From positions 1 through 64,000 of the forward strand of contig NZ_PVXL01000055.1 of assembly GCF_002995805.1 (NCBI RefSeq): a stretch of 64,000 bases of DNA. The letters are read 5' to 3'. Below the pieces are notes generated by a model that did not search any database, was not told the DNA's origin, and saw only the letters and a program-made list of their open reading frames with translations. Source of the DNA: Neomoorella stamsii (lineage in GTDB: Bacteria > Bacillota > DSM-521 > Neomoorellales > Neomoorellaceae). Both the position numbers and the translations under genes were made by a program. Positions 1 to 8,429 of this stretch are shown in pieces (the first letter of the stretch is position 1; every line of letters begins with the position of its first letter).

Positions 1-126
1 AAGAGTATTTAGCTTCTTAACGTACTTATCAACCCCCATACCTTCGGTTAATTGCCAAAAATAGTCGTTAGAAACCGGAGAGAATAGTTGATGAAATGTG
101 GATAATGTGGTATCCTTGCCTTGCAT
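1..126 (-). CDS. IS4-like transposase, N-terminal fragment (cut by window edge)
   Basis: A minus-strand reading frame begins at an ATG (124-126) behind a good Shine-Dalgarno (TAAGGAGG on the minus strand) and runs 42 codons off the left edge without a stop. The peptide contains TFHQLFSPVSNDYFW and later GVDKYVKKLNTL. This resembles the N-terminal region (DUF4372-like) of IS4-family transposases; this is recalled family likeness, not a search result. The catalytic DDE part lies outside the window, so intactness cannot be judged. The non-coding end of the insertion sequence should lie to the right, roughly at 127-290. Confidence 0.6.
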   Translation of the reverse strand, partial: MQGKDTTLSTFHQLFSPVSNDYFWQLTEGMGVDKYVKKLNTL

Positions 127-413
127 TTTGGCCTCCTTATGTTAGAGGTTAGGGCAAGGACTACCCTTAATCTCTAGTATAAGGAGTTTTTTCTTGCAAG
201 GCCAGGTTATTTCAGGAATTTGGCTGATTTTGGGGCGCAATTGCTCTTGACATGTTTATAATTTTTTTATGCAACGCTAGTGATCTTAGGCAAAAATTGA
301 ATGTAAATACTACTGTAACAAACATTCCGACCATCTTTATTTTAACGTCAGCAGGATTTTCGCCGGAACAGGGCGAATTATAAATAGCAAAACGTAATAA
401 GTATTAAATACCC
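127..413. other. Intergenic region holding the probable right end of the insertion sequence
   Basis: No gene is visible. The stretch at about 243-284 (GCTCTTGAC, an AT-rich run, then CAACGCTAGTGAT) closely resembles a stretch at 55286-55330. It may be the terminal part or promoter of the insertion sequence whose transposase starts at 126. The rest is AT-rich and probably carries the promoter of the riboswitch transcript; I could not place that promoter securely. Confidence 0.35.
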
Positions 414-486
414 TGCTTCGTATATCCTCAGCAATACGGCCTGAGGGTCTCTACCAGGCAACCGCAAATTGCCCGGCTACGAAGTT
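414..486 (+). promoter_or_regulatory. Purine (guanine-type) riboswitch aptamer
   Basis: The three-helix purine aptamer can be drawn. P1 is CTTCGTA (416-422) with TACGAAG (478-484). P2 is CCTCAG with CTGAGG, loop AATACGG. P3 is CCAGGCAA with TTGCCCGG, loop CCGCAAA. The J2/3 segment TCTCTACC and the C (477) just before the P1 3' strand match the guanine-binding core; an adenine switch would have U there. J2/3 carries C where the usual sequence has U48, a position known to tolerate change. The downstream genes (molybdenum hydroxylase, purine-type deaminase) fit purine sensing. Confidence 0.9.
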
Positions 487-523
487 ATTCCTTCGTTGCT
501 GCGCTACGGTTGCCTGGTTTTTT
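454..523 (+). terminator. Riboswitch expression platform: terminator whose 5' arm is the P3 strand
   Basis: CCAGGCAACCG (454-464), the 5' strand of aptamer helix P3, is perfectly complementary over 11 bp to CGGTTGCCTGG (507-517), which is followed by six T (518-523). A small hairpin (480-484 with 491-495) would also sequester the P1 3' strand. Aptamer folding and terminator folding therefore exclude each other, so ligand should turn transcription on. That direction is inferred from pairing only. Confidence 0.75.
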
Positions 524-547
524 ATAACTACCGGAAGGAGGTTTAAC

Positions 548-1831
548 ATGCCGATTATCGGTACTTCCCCGGCCAGGATGGAAGCCCGGGCCAAAGTCAC
601 CGGCCAGGCCATCTACCCGGCGGATATTAATTTCCCGGGGATGATTTACGGCCAGGCTATTCGCAGCCCCCATGCCCATGCCCGGATTGTCAATATTGAA
701 ACCTCGGACGCCCTGCAGGTTCCGGGGGTCCTCTGCGTCCTTACGGCCCGTGATATTCCCGGCCATAATAGCCACGGTGTCGTCTACCAGGACATGCCCG
801 TCCTGGCCCGGGACGAAGTACGCTCTGTGAATGACGTCGTCGCCCTGGTAGGTGCCACCACCCCGGCCGCCGCCAGGGCCGGGGCAGCTAAAATAAAGGT
901 GACCTATAAAGAACTGCCGGCCCTTTTAGATCCCGTAGCTGCCATGCAGCCATGGGCTCCCAGGGTCCATCCCGACCGGGACAACGTTATTTACCACCTG
1001 CCCATCCGCAAAGGTAATGTCGAAGCGGGATTCGCCGCGGCCGACGTGATTGTGGAAAATACCTACCGCACCCAGCTCCTGGACCATGCCTTTCTCCAGC
1101 CGGAGGCCGCCGTGGCCCGGTTGGACGAGCGCGGCCACCTGGTAATTTACGTGGCCACCCAGTATGTTCACTGGGACCGGACAGAAGTAGCCCGGGTGCT
1201 GGGCTGGAACCAGGACCGCATCCGCATCGTGGCCCCGGCCGTGGGCGGTGCCTTCGGCGGCCGGGAAGATATGACCCTGCAGACCCTAGTAGCCCTCCTG
1301 GCCGTGCATACCCGGCGCCCGGCCAAAATGGTTCTCAGCCGGGAGGAATCCTTCCTGGCCCACAGCAAGCGCCACCCTATGATCATGCGCTATAAGACCG
1401 GGGCCACCAGGGAAGGAAAGTTAACGGCCCTGGAGGCCGAAATCATCGGCGACAGCGGCGCCTATTCTTCCTGGGCCCCCAACGTTTTGCGCAAGGCGGC
1501 CATCCATGCCACCGGTCCCTATGTCATCCCCAACGTCAAGATTGATGCCTATGCGGTTTATACCAATAATCCCTTTACCGGGGCCATGCGCGGCTTTGGC
1601 GCCACCCAGCCACCCCTGGCTTACGAAAGCCAGATGGACGAACTGGCCAGCCGCCTGGGCCTCCACCCCTTTACCATCCGCTGGCTCAATGCCTTCCGCC
1701 AGGGGGATATAACTGCCACCGGCCAGGTCCTGGAAAGTAGTGTCGGCCTTATAGACACCATGCTCCAGGCGGCCCGGGCCGCCGGCTGGTCACCGGAAGA
1801 TTTAATGCCGGGAGGGAAGGAGAATGAGTAA
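548..1831 (+). CDS. Xanthine-dehydrogenase-family molybdenum hydroxylase, N-terminal half of the large subunit
   Basis: 427 aa. Contains the aldehyde oxidase/xanthine dehydrogenase a/b hammerhead domain (about residues 10-125) and the first molybdopterin-binding domain, with the glycine-rich AVGGAFGGRED motif near 230 and RGFGATQP near 350. The chain ends where a normal XdhA-type subunit (about 750 aa) would continue; the rest is the next gene. This 50 + 37 kDa split matches the NdhL/NdhM arrangement of Eubacterium barkeri nicotinate dehydrogenase. ATG start behind AAGGAGG. The product should hydroxylate a purine or other N-heterocycle with a molybdopterin cofactor. The purine riboswitch upstream favours hypoxanthine or xanthine. 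No Fe-S or FAD subunit gene is adjacent. Confidence 0.85.
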   Translation: MPIIGTSPARMEARAKVTGQAIYPADINFPGMIYGQAIRSPHAHARIVNIETSDALQVPGVLCVLTARDIPGHNSHGVVYQDMPVLARDEVRSVNDVVALVGATTPAAARAGAAKIKVTYKELPALLDPVAAMQPWAPRVHPDRDNVIYHLPIRKGNVEAGFAAADVIVENTYRTQLLDHAFLQPEAAVARLDERGHLVIYVATQYVHWDRTEVARVLGWNQDRIRIVAPAVGGAFGGREDMTLQTLVALLAVHTRRPAKMVLSREESFLAHSKRHPMIMRYKTGATREGKLTALEAEIIGDSGAYSSWAPNVLRKAAIHATGPYVIPNVKIDAYAVYTNNPFTGAMRGFGATQPPLAYESQMDELASRLGLHPFTIRWLNAFRQGDITATGQVLESSVGLIDTMLQAARAAGWSPEDLMPGGKENE

Positions 1832-2828
1832 AAAACGCGGTATAGGCATAGCCTGCTTTTTGTATGGCACTGGTTATGGTAATGGCTTTCCCGATGTCTC
1901 GACGGCGACCGTAGAGATCCATGATGACGGGACGGCTACCGTCCGCAGCGGGGCAGTAGACTGCGGCCAGGGGTCCAGTACCGTCCTGGCCCAAATAGCT
2001 GCCGAGGAGCTGGGGGTGCCCTATGAATGGGTAACAGTAATCACCGCTGACACCGATACCACCCCCGATGCCGGCACGACGGCAGCCACCCGCCAGACGT
2101 ATGCTTCTGGCAATGCCGTGCAAATGGCCTGCCGCCAGGCCAGGGAAGTTCTTTTTGAGTACACCCGCACCCTCTTGGGGGTCAATACCATCGCCGGCCT
2201 GGTAGCCCGCGAAGGAATAATTTACGTCAAGGGTTACCCCAAGAAACAAATAACTTATCCCGAGGCTGCCGCCCGGGCCCGCCTGGCCGGCTGCCGCCTG
2301 GTAGGGCAGGGAACCTTCGTCACCCATACCACAGCCGTTGACCGGGAGACCGGCCAGGGAGCGCCCTACTGGCCCTATGCCTTTGGTACCCAGATTGCGG
2401 AAGTGGAAGTGGATACGGAAACGGGCCAGGTTCGGGTCTTAAAATTCATCGCTGCCCATGATGTCGGCCGGGCCGTTAACAGGAAAGGGGTAGAGGGACA
2501 GATTGAAGGCGGTATCGCCCAGGGCCTCGGCATGGCCCTGCTGGAAAAGGTCCACCTGCAGCAGGGCCGGATCGTTAATAATTCCTTTTCCACCTACTTG
2601 ATACCTACCACCCTGGATATGCCCGAGGTTCAACCCCTGATTGTGGAAACTTATGAGCCCACCGGTCCCTATGGCGCCAAAGGAGTGGGTGAACCCGCTA
2701 CCATCCCCACAGTACCGGCCATTATCAATGCCATTTATAACGCTGTAGGAGTTCGCATTACGGAGTTACCGGTTACACCGGAAAAAATTCTGGCCGCCCT
2801 GCGGGAAAAAGAAGGAGAGAAGAAATGA
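1824..2828 (+). CDS. Xanthine-dehydrogenase-family molybdenum hydroxylase, C-terminal half of the large subunit
   Basis: 334 aa. Starts at an ATG overlapping the previous gene by 8 bp, which implies translational coupling of two chains that form one active site. It carries the second molybdopterin-binding domain: SGAVDCGQGSST near residue 45, AHDVGRAVNRKGVEGQIEGG near 215, and GAKGVGEPAT near 285 with the glutamate that acts as general base in this family. It corresponds to NdhM of nicotinate dehydrogenase, a subunit linked to labile selenium in E. barkeri. The split could also be an old frameshift fixed as two genes; the clean overlap and intact motifs argue both chains are used. Confidence 0.85.
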   Translation: MSKKRGIGIACFLYGTGYGNGFPDVSTATVEIHDDGTATVRSGAVDCGQGSSTVLAQIAAEELGVPYEWVTVITADTDTTPDAGTTAATRQTYASGNAVQMACRQAREVLFEYTRTLLGVNTIAGLVAREGIIYVKGYPKKQITYPEAAARARLAGCRLVGQGTFVTHTTAVDRETGQGAPYWPYAFGTQIAEVEVDTETGQVRVLKFIAAHDVGRAVNRKGVEGQIEGGIAQGLGMALLEKVHLQQGRIVNNSFSTYLIPTTLDMPEVQPLIVETYEPTGPYGAKGVGEPATIPTVPAIINAIYNAVGVRITELPVTPEKILAALREKEGEKK

Positions 2829-4150
2829 GTATTTTAATCAAAAACGGTACCCTGGTCACCATGAACCCCCAGAGGGAAGTATTCCAGGGCAACATCTACA
2901 TCGAAAACGACCGTATCGCCGCCATTGGCCGGACGCCGGCTACCGCCGACCAGGTCATCGATGCCAGCGGCCAACTCGTCATCCCCGGCCTCATCCAGCC
3001 CCATATCCACCTCTGCCAGGCCCTCTTCCGCGGCCGCGCCGACGACCTGGAACTCCTGGACTGGTTGCGCCTGCGTATCTGGCCCCTGGAAGGAGCCCAC
3101 GATCCCGAGTCCCTTTATTATTCCGCCCTGCTGGGCATCAGTGAGCTCTTCTTAAGCGGTACGACCACCATCGTAGACATGGAAAGTGTCCACCATACGG
3201 AGGCGGCCATTGAGGCCATCGCCCAAAGCGGCATCCGGGCCATTACCGGCAAGGTGATGATGGACTTTGGCGATGATGTCCCGGCCAGCCTGAAGGAAAG
3301 TACCGACGCCTCCCTGAAAGAGAGCGTCGACCTACTGGAGAAATGGCACGGTTACGACAATGGCCGCATCCAGTACGCCTTTGAGCCCCGTTTTGTGGTT
3401 TCCTGTACCGAGGAATTATTATTAGAAGTCCGGGATCTCGCCCGCCATTACGGCGTTAAAATCCATACCCATGCTTCGGAAAACCGGGGTGAATGCGCCC
3501 TTGTGGAAAAACTCCACGACCGGCGCAATGTCCTCTACCTGGACGATATCGGCCTCACTGGCCCCGACCTCATCCTGGTCCACTGTATCTGGCTCAGCGA
3601 AGAGGAGAAGGATATCCTGGCCCGCACCGGTACTAAAGTGGTCCACTGCCCATCATCCAACTTAAAAATGGCTTCCGGCATATGCCCGGTACCGGATCTT
3701 TTGAGCCGGGGGACGGTAGTCTCCCTGGCCGCTGACGGCGCGCCCAATAATAACAACCTGGATGCCTTTATGGAAATGCGGCTGGCGGCGCTGATCCAGA
3801 AGCCTATCCATGGTCCCACCTCCATGCCGGCACCCCTGGTCTTTGAGATGGCCACCCTGGGCGGGGCCCGGGCCATGGGAATGGAAAAGGAAATCGGTAG
3901 CCTGGAAGTAGGGAAAAAGGCCGACCTGGCCATAGTTTCCCTGGCGGGCCTCCATACCCAGCCTGCGGCTGGCGTCAACGTCTACACCCAACTGGTCTAC
4001 CAGGCCCGGGGTTCTGATGTTACCATGACCATGGTGGACGGCAAAATCGTCATGGAGAGGGGCGAACTGAAAACTATAGATGCCGGTGAGGTCCGGAAAA
4101 AGGCTAATGAGGCAGTCTTGCGCGTTGCCCAAAGGGCCGGACTGGCATAA
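2825..4150 (+). CDS. Amidohydrolase, probable guanine/adenine-derivative deaminase
   Basis: 441 aa, metal-dependent TIM-barrel amidohydrolase of the AtzB/DadD/guanine-deaminase branch. Visible metal ligands: HIHLCQ near residue 60 (HxH), HTHASE near 215, HCIWLSEEE near 255, and the aspartate in SLAADGAPN near 300. HCPSSN (about 280) is typical of the family. It starts with a 4-bp ATGA overlap and shares the purine riboswitch with the two hydroxylase genes. Guanine deamination to xanthine is therefore the likeliest reaction, feeding the hydroxylase pathway. 5'-Deoxyadenosine or S-adenosylhomocysteine deamination cannot be excluded from sequence. Confidence 0.75.
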   Translation: MSILIKNGTLVTMNPQREVFQGNIYIENDRIAAIGRTPATADQVIDASGQLVIPGLIQPHIHLCQALFRGRADDLELLDWLRLRIWPLEGAHDPESLYYSALLGISELFLSGTTTIVDMESVHHTEAAIEAIAQSGIRAITGKVMMDFGDDVPASLKESTDASLKESVDLLEKWHGYDNGRIQYAFEPRFVVSCTEELLLEVRDLARHYGVKIHTHASENRGECALVEKLHDRRNVLYLDDIGLTGPDLILVHCIWLSEEEKDILARTGTKVVHCPSSNLKMASGICPVPDLLSRGTVVSLAADGAPNNNNLDAFMEMRLAALIQKPIHGPTSMPAPLVFEMATLGGARAMGMEKEIGSLEVGKKADLAIVSLAGLHTQPAAGVNVYTQLVYQARGSDVTMTMVDGKIVMERGELKTIDAGEVRKKANEAVLRVAQRAGLA

Positions 4151-4248
4151 CTTCTATCAGGCAAAAAATCATCAGGAATCTAAGAACACGGTTTAAACCC
4201 CCTGGACATCCTATCCAGGTTATGATAGAATAACCTTAAAGTGAATAT

Positions 4249-4396
4249 GTTCCAGGCAAATACGGGAAGTCAGTGCAATTCTGACACGGTCCCGCCACTG
4301 TGAGGGGGAGCAAGCACCATAAAGCCACTGGGTAATACCTGGGAAGGCGGTGCTGGAGTTATGATCCCGAGTCAGGATACCGGTTGTCTGGGAACC
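4249..4396 (+). promoter_or_regulatory. Cobalamin riboswitch (B12 element)
   Basis: All conserved cobalamin-riboswitch blocks are present in order: GGTCCCGCCACTGTGA (P3-P6 core), AAAGCCACTGGG, CTGGGAAGGCGG, and the B12 box GATCCCGAGTCAGGATACC. P1 is formed by CCAGGCAA (4252-4259) and TTGTCTGG (4384-4391). It precedes the cobalt-precorrin reductase and cobalt importer genes, which such switches commonly repress when adenosylcobalamin is plentiful. Confidence 0.95.
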
Positions 4397-4446
4397 TTTA
4401 CCCCTACGCCGGATAGGGGGTGGTTGGCCAGAGTATGGCAAGCAAA

Positions 4447-4476
4447 CCCTCTGCTTTTGTAGGAGCAGGGGGTTTT
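4447..4476 (+). terminator. Terminator of the cobalamin riboswitch
   Basis: CCCTCTGCT (4447-4455) pairs with AGCAGGGGG (4464-4472), followed by TTTT. This is a usual transcription-attenuation platform directly after the B12 aptamer. Confidence 0.75.
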
Positions 4477-4539
4477 ATCATGTTGCTCCTCAGTTGTTAT
4501 GTTATCTAAAACTTATCCTTCAATGGCTTTTTAAAATGC

Positions 4540-4770
4540 ATACAGAATGGGTGCGCGGTCTCGAGAAGACCGGGCTTAAATTCAGCCGCCGGCAGGGGAG
4601 AGGTTGCGCAAAACGCCGCCTGGAAGCGGGAACTTGCAGCCACCGATGATGCCCGGCCAACAGGCCAGCCTATCCTGATGCCACCAGGGCCTTAACCCGG
4701 GGAGGTGGTGTATTTAGGTATGCCTGTTTAGCGGCACCACTGGTTCCCCCGGCAAAGTAGCCGGGGTTTT
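4540..4770 (+). ncRNA. Second structured leader of unknown class, ending in a terminator
   Basis: About 230 nt between the B12-switch terminator and cbiJ. Hairpins that can be drawn include GGTCT/AGACC (about 4557-4571), GGTTGC with GCAGCC around an inner CCGC/GCGG stem (about 4602-4640), and a closing terminator CCCCGGC (4747-4753) / GCCGGGG (4760-4766) with a T-run. It lacks the conserved cobalamin core (no GCCACTG), so it is not simply a duplicate B12 switch. CAGCC, GGCAGG and AACAGG blocks recall NiCo (czcD) RNAs, but I cannot align them convincingly. A cobalt-sensing or variant corrinoid-sensing role would fit the operon. Confidence 0.45.
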
Positions 4771-4797
4771 TAGTTTCTACAGGGAGGACAGCGCGTT

Positions 4798-5586
4798 TTG
4801 ATTTTAGTGGTAGGGAGTACCGGCGAGGGACGGCAGTTAATCCGCAGCCTCGGGCAGGCAGGCTATCAAATTGTTACCTGGACCGACAGTGCCTATGGCG
4901 AACAACTGGCCCGGCAGGATGGTGCAACGTTAATATTAACATGTCCCTTAACGGAAGGTAATTTAGCTACCCTGGGGGGTAGCAGGCAACTGGAAGCAGT
5001 CATTGACGCCACCCTTCCTTATCCCAACCAGCTATCCCGGACCCTGGAAGCCTGGTGCCAACAACAACAGCTATATTACCTGCGGTTCTTACGGCCTGAA
5101 ACCCTGTTGCCAGATGATAGCCTAATATACCAGGTAGCAACCTGGGAAGAAGCCGCCCGGACTGCCGCCAGGCTGGGGGAGACTATCTTTTTAACTACCG
5201 GTACCAATAACCTGGAAGTGTTCGTCAAAAACCCTTTACTTAAAGACAAACGAATTGTTGTCAGGGTTTTACCTGAACACCAGGTAATTAAAAAATGCCA
5301 GGACCTGGGTTTAACGCCCCGTGACATTATAGCCATGCAGGGACCCTTTTCTAAAGAAATGAACAAAGCCATGTTTAAAGCATATAAGGCCGGCGTTATC
5401 ATCACCCGGGATGCCGGCCCGGCCGGCGGTACCGAGGCGAAAATTGCCGCCGCCCTGGCTCTAAAAATACCGGTGGTCATAATTAAAAGGCCGGCAATCC
5501 AGTATCGTTATCCGGTCTATTCAGTGGCGGAAGTTATTGATATATTAAAAAAGATAGCACCGGTAAAAAGCGAAGAACAAAGATAG
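4798..5586 (+). CDS. cbiJ: Cobalt-precorrin-6A reductase
   Basis: 262 aa. NAD(P)H-dependent reduction of the corrin ring intermediate cobalt-precorrin-6A in anaerobic B12 synthesis. The N-terminal [13 protein letters not shown] is the family nucleotide-binding loop; IDATLPYP (about 65), TTGTNNLE (about 140) and [15 protein letters not shown] near 205 are CbiJ/CobK signatures. TTG start 4798 with GGGAGG eleven bases upstream. First gene of an operon with cbiMNQO, under the B12 riboswitch and the second leader, so corrin synthesis and cobalt uptake are co-regulated. Confidence 0.9.
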   Translation: MILVVGSTGEGRQLIRSLGQAGYQIVTWTDSAYGEQLARQDGATLILTCPLTEGNLATLGGSRQLEAVIDATLPYPNQLSRTLEAWCQQQQLYYLRFLRPETLLPDDSLIYQVATWEEAARTAARLGETIFLTTGTNNLEVFVKNPLLKDKRIVVRVLPEHQVIKKCQDLGLTPRDIIAMQGPFSKEMNKAMFKAYKAGVIITRDAGPAGGTEAKIAAALALKIPVVIIKRPAIQYRYPVYSVAEVIDILKKIAPVKSEEQR

Positions 5587-5620
5587 GTATTACTTCCAAA
5601 ATTTAAGGAGGGTACATACA

Positions 5621-6409
5621 ATGTTCCGCCGTACAACTTGGCTAACCCTATATCTCCTGCTGGCTATGGCCTTACTGGCCGGGCCGGCCTTTGCCATGCA
5701 TATCGCAGAAGGCTTCCTCCCGTTTAACTGGGCCGCCTTCTGGTTTGTCGTTGTCCTGCCCTTCTGGTTCTGGGGCCTGCGGTCCATCCAGCAAACTGTA
5801 AAAAGCAATCCCGGCCTGAAAATGCTTTTAGGCCTGGCCGGCGCCTATGCCTTTGTCCTGTCGGCCCTGAAAATCCCTTCAGTAACCGGTAGCTGTTCCC
5901 ATCCCACCGGGGTAGGTCTGGGGGCCATCCTCTTTGGCCCGGCAGCCATGAGTATCCTGGGTGGTATCGTCCTCCTCTTCCAGGCCCTTTTGCTGGCCCA
6001 CGGCGGCTTAAGCACCCTGGGTGCCAATACCTTTTCCATGGCCGTCGTCGGACCCTTTGTGGCCTACGGCCTTTACCGCCTGGTACGGAGGCTCAATGGC
6101 TCAATGCCCGTAGCCGTCTTCCTGGCCGCTACCCTGGGGGACCTGATGACCTACGTCACCACTTCCCTGCAGCTGGCCCTGGCTTTCCCGGCCCAACCCG
6201 GAGGGGTGCTCGCGTCCATGCTAAAATTCATGGGTATCTTTGCCGTCACCCAGTTACCCCTGGCCATTAGCGAAGGTATCTTAACCGTCATCGTCTTTAA
6301 CTTGCTAGTCACTTATAATAAAAACGAATTGCAGGAGCTATCTATTTTAGATGAAAAGGCCCTGGTGGTGGGAGGCCGCAACCAGTTCATGGAGGTGCAC
6401 AAGAAATGA
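5621..6409 (+). CDS. cbiM: Cobalt ECF transporter, S component
   Basis: 262 aa integral membrane protein. A signal-peptide-like start (about 25 residues) ends just before MHIAEGFLP, which fits the CbiM/NikM rule that processing exposes a Met-His N-terminus that coordinates the metal. [17 protein letters not shown] near 90 is also characteristic. About seven membrane segments. ATG behind GGAGG; overlaps cbiN by 4 bp. With CbiN, CbiQ and CbiO it forms an energy-coupling-factor importer for Co2+ (a nickel preference is less likely next to cbiJ and a B12 switch). Confidence 0.95.
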   Translation: MFRRTTWLTLYLLLAMALLAGPAFAMHIAEGFLPFNWAAFWFVVVLPFWFWGLRSIQQTVKSNPGLKMLLGLAGAYAFVLSALKIPSVTGSCSHPTGVGLGAILFGPAAMSILGGIVLLFQALLLAHGGLSTLGANTFSMAVVGPFVAYGLYRLVRRLNGSMPVAVFLAATLGDLMTYVTTSLQLALAFPAQPGGVLASMLKFMGIFAVTQLPLAISEGILTVIVFNLLVTYNKNELQELSILDEKALVVGGRNQFMEVHKK

Positions 6410-6693
6410 GTACCGCCCAGAAAAATATCTTCTTACTCTTGATCGTTATTCTCCTGGCAGTGGCACCCTTTTTCCTTCACCGCAGCGCTGAATTTGCTGG
6501 TGCTGACGACCAGGCGGAAGAGACTATTACCCAGATCCGGCCTGATTATGAACCCTGGTTTAAACCTGTCTGGGAACCCCCCAGCGGGGAAGTGGAATCC
6601 TTCCTCTTTGCCGCCCAGGCAGCCATCGGTAGCGGTATTGTTTGCTACTTCCTGGGCTACAGCAAAGGCAAGAAACAGCGGGAGCAAAAGTAA
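6406..6693 (+). CDS. cbiN: Cobalt transport accessory protein
   Basis: 95 aa with two membrane helices (residues about 8-25 and 68-85) flanking an extracytoplasmic loop ending in [23 protein letters not shown], the CbiN signature. It interacts with CbiM and is needed for metal loading in this importer class. Starts in a 4-bp ATGA overlap with cbiM and ends one base before cbiQ, indicating tight coupling. Confidence 0.95.
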   Translation: MSTAQKNIFLLLIVILLAVAPFFLHRSAEFAGADDQAEETITQIRPDYEPWFKPVWEPPSGEVESFLFAAQAAIGSGIVCYFLGYSKGKKQREQK

Positions 6694-7461
6694 ATGTTCA
6701 GCATTGACCAGTATGCCTATAGCAACCGGTTGAAAAACATCCACCCGGGCGAAAAAGTAGCCTTTGCCCTGGTAACCCTCCTGATCGCCCTGGTGGCGCC
6801 CCGGCCTTTAATCCCGGCCATCATCATTGCCCTGATGGCCGGGGCTACCATTGGGGTCGCCGGCATCCCGGCCCGTTTTTACCTGCAACTTTTCCTGGTA
6901 CCCTTTTCTTTTTTAGTAGCGGGGGTGGCCATGATCGCCCTCACCATTACCAGCCAGCCACAGGCCAGTCTTAAGGGCGTGACCCTCCTGGGCTGGACTT
7001 TGGGCTTCACCCCAGCCGGTATGCACCTGGCCGGAAAAATTTTTCTCAAGTCCCTGGGGGCCGTTGCCTGTCTTTATTTTCTTTCCCTAACGACCCCCAT
7101 AGTGGATATCCTTACCGTCATCAGACAGCTCCGCGTCCCCGCCCTGCTGGTGGATTTAATCAGCCTGACCTACCGCTTTATCTTTGTCCTACTGGCAACC
7201 GTAAACGACATTTATACCGCCCAGACCTCCCGCCTGGGCTATGCCTCCCTGCGCACGTCTTATCATTCCCTGGGCCAGCTGGCGGCCAACCTTTTTATTA
7301 AGACTTACCGGCGTTCCCAGGAATTATTTACCGCCCTGACAGCCCGGGGCTACCATGAAGAGCTACAAGTACTGGAGGTTGCTTATCCTTTCTCCTGGCC
7401 CTTTTTATGCCTGGCCGCCAGCTTTGACCTGGTTTTAGTTATTTTAATGCTGCTTACATAA
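6694..7461 (+). CDS. cbiQ: Cobalt ECF transporter, transmembrane T component
   Basis: 255 aa, about five to six hydrophobic segments. The coupling-helix motif is seen in TSRLGYASLRTS (about 180) and LFTALTARGYHEE (about 215), the two Ala-Arg-Gly-type motifs that contact the ATPase. The ATG follows the cbiN stop directly. CbiQ links CbiM to the CbiO ATPase. Confidence 0.93.
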   Translation: MFSIDQYAYSNRLKNIHPGEKVAFALVTLLIALVAPRPLIPAIIIALMAGATIGVAGIPARFYLQLFLVPFSFLVAGVAMIALTITSQPQASLKGVTLLGWTLGFTPAGMHLAGKIFLKSLGAVACLYFLSLTTPIVDILTVIRQLRVPALLVDLISLTYRFIFVLLATVNDIYTAQTSRLGYASLRTSYHSLGQLAANLFIKTYRRSQELFTALTARGYHEELQVLEVAYPFSWPFLCLAASFDLVLVILMLLT

Positions 7462-7538
7462 ACCGGCCGTCTTCAGACCGGCTCCTCCTCGTGTCTTTTT
7501 GACACCAACCTCAATGCCGACTACCGGAGGTGGACCTT

Positions 7539-8393
7539 TTGGCCGCCCTTTTAGAAGCAGAAAGGGTTTCCTTTACTTACCCTGACGGTACCCGGGCCCT
7601 GCAGCATGTTACCTTAAGCATCCCTGAAGGTAAGAAAATTGCCGTCCTGGGTCCCAATGGCGCCGGCAAATCAACCCTTTTCCTTCATTTTAACGGCATC
7701 TTAAGGCCCCAGGAGGGGTGTATCTACTTTGCCGGGGCCAGGATTAATTACAGCCATAAAGCATTAACAGATTTACGCCAGCAGGTGGGTATCGTCTTTC
7801 AAGACCCCGACAGCATGCTCTTTTCAGCCAGCGTCCGACAGGAAATTTCTTTTGGACCATTAAACCTGGGCCTGAGCAGGGAAGAGGTGGGGCAAAGGGT
7901 TGAAGCCGCCATGGCGGCAACGGGTATAGCCGACCTCCAGGATAAGCCAACTCATTTCTTAAGCTATGGCCAGAAAAAGCGGGTGGCCATTGCCAGCGTC
8001 CTGGCCATGGAACCCCGGCTTATCATCTTTGATGAGCCGACGGCCTACCTGGACCCGCGCTCAACCCGGGATGTGATGGCCTTGCTGGAAGATATCAGCC
8101 GCCAGGGTAAGGCGATTATTTTATCCACCCACGACGTGGACATAGCCTATACCTGGGCCGACTATATTTACGTCCTGGCTGGTGGCCAGGTAATTGGCGC
8201 CGGGACGCCGGCCGAAATCTTTAGCGATGCCACCCTCCTGGAGGCTGCCGGCCTGGCCCGGCCCTGGCTGCTGGATGTCTACGAAGACCTGAAAAATAAA
8301 GGCTGGCTGCCGGCAGCGGCGCCAGCCCCGAAAAATAAAGATGATCTGCTAGGCCTCATTCCTTATCGTTCCAGGTCTAAACTGGCCATTTAA
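7539..8393 (+). CDS. cbiO: Cobalt ECF transporter, ATP-binding component
   Basis: 284 aa ABC ATPase. Walker A GPNGAGKSTLF (about 37), Q-loop VFQDPDSMLFSASV, signature LSYGQKKR (about 143), Walker B RLIIFDEPTAYLD, H-loop STHDVD. I place the start at the TTG at 7539, eight bases after CCGGAGG; an upstream in-frame GTG at 7530 overlaps that Shine-Dalgarno and is unlikely. A short hairpin-containing spacer separates it from cbiQ. The C-terminal tail of about 25 residues past the ATPase core is unremarkable. Confidence 0.93.
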   Translation: MAALLEAERVSFTYPDGTRALQHVTLSIPEGKKIAVLGPNGAGKSTLFLHFNGILRPQEGCIYFAGARINYSHKALTDLRQQVGIVFQDPDSMLFSASVRQEISFGPLNLGLSREEVGQRVEAAMAATGIADLQDKPTHFLSYGQKKRVAIASVLAMEPRLIIFDEPTAYLDPRSTRDVMALLEDISRQGKAIILSTHDVDIAYTWADYIYVLAGGQVIGAGTPAEIFSDATLLEAAGLARPWLLDVYEDLKNKGWLPAAAPAPKNKDDLLGLIPYRSRSKLAI

Positions 8394-8429
8394 GTTATTT
8401 CACGCCCGTGTCGTAAAACAGTCCCCCCT

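Noticed and set aside
4540..4770. Second copy of the cobalamin riboswitch
   Set aside because: The conserved GCCACTG, GGGAAGG and B12-box segments are absent, so it is not an ordinary duplicate.
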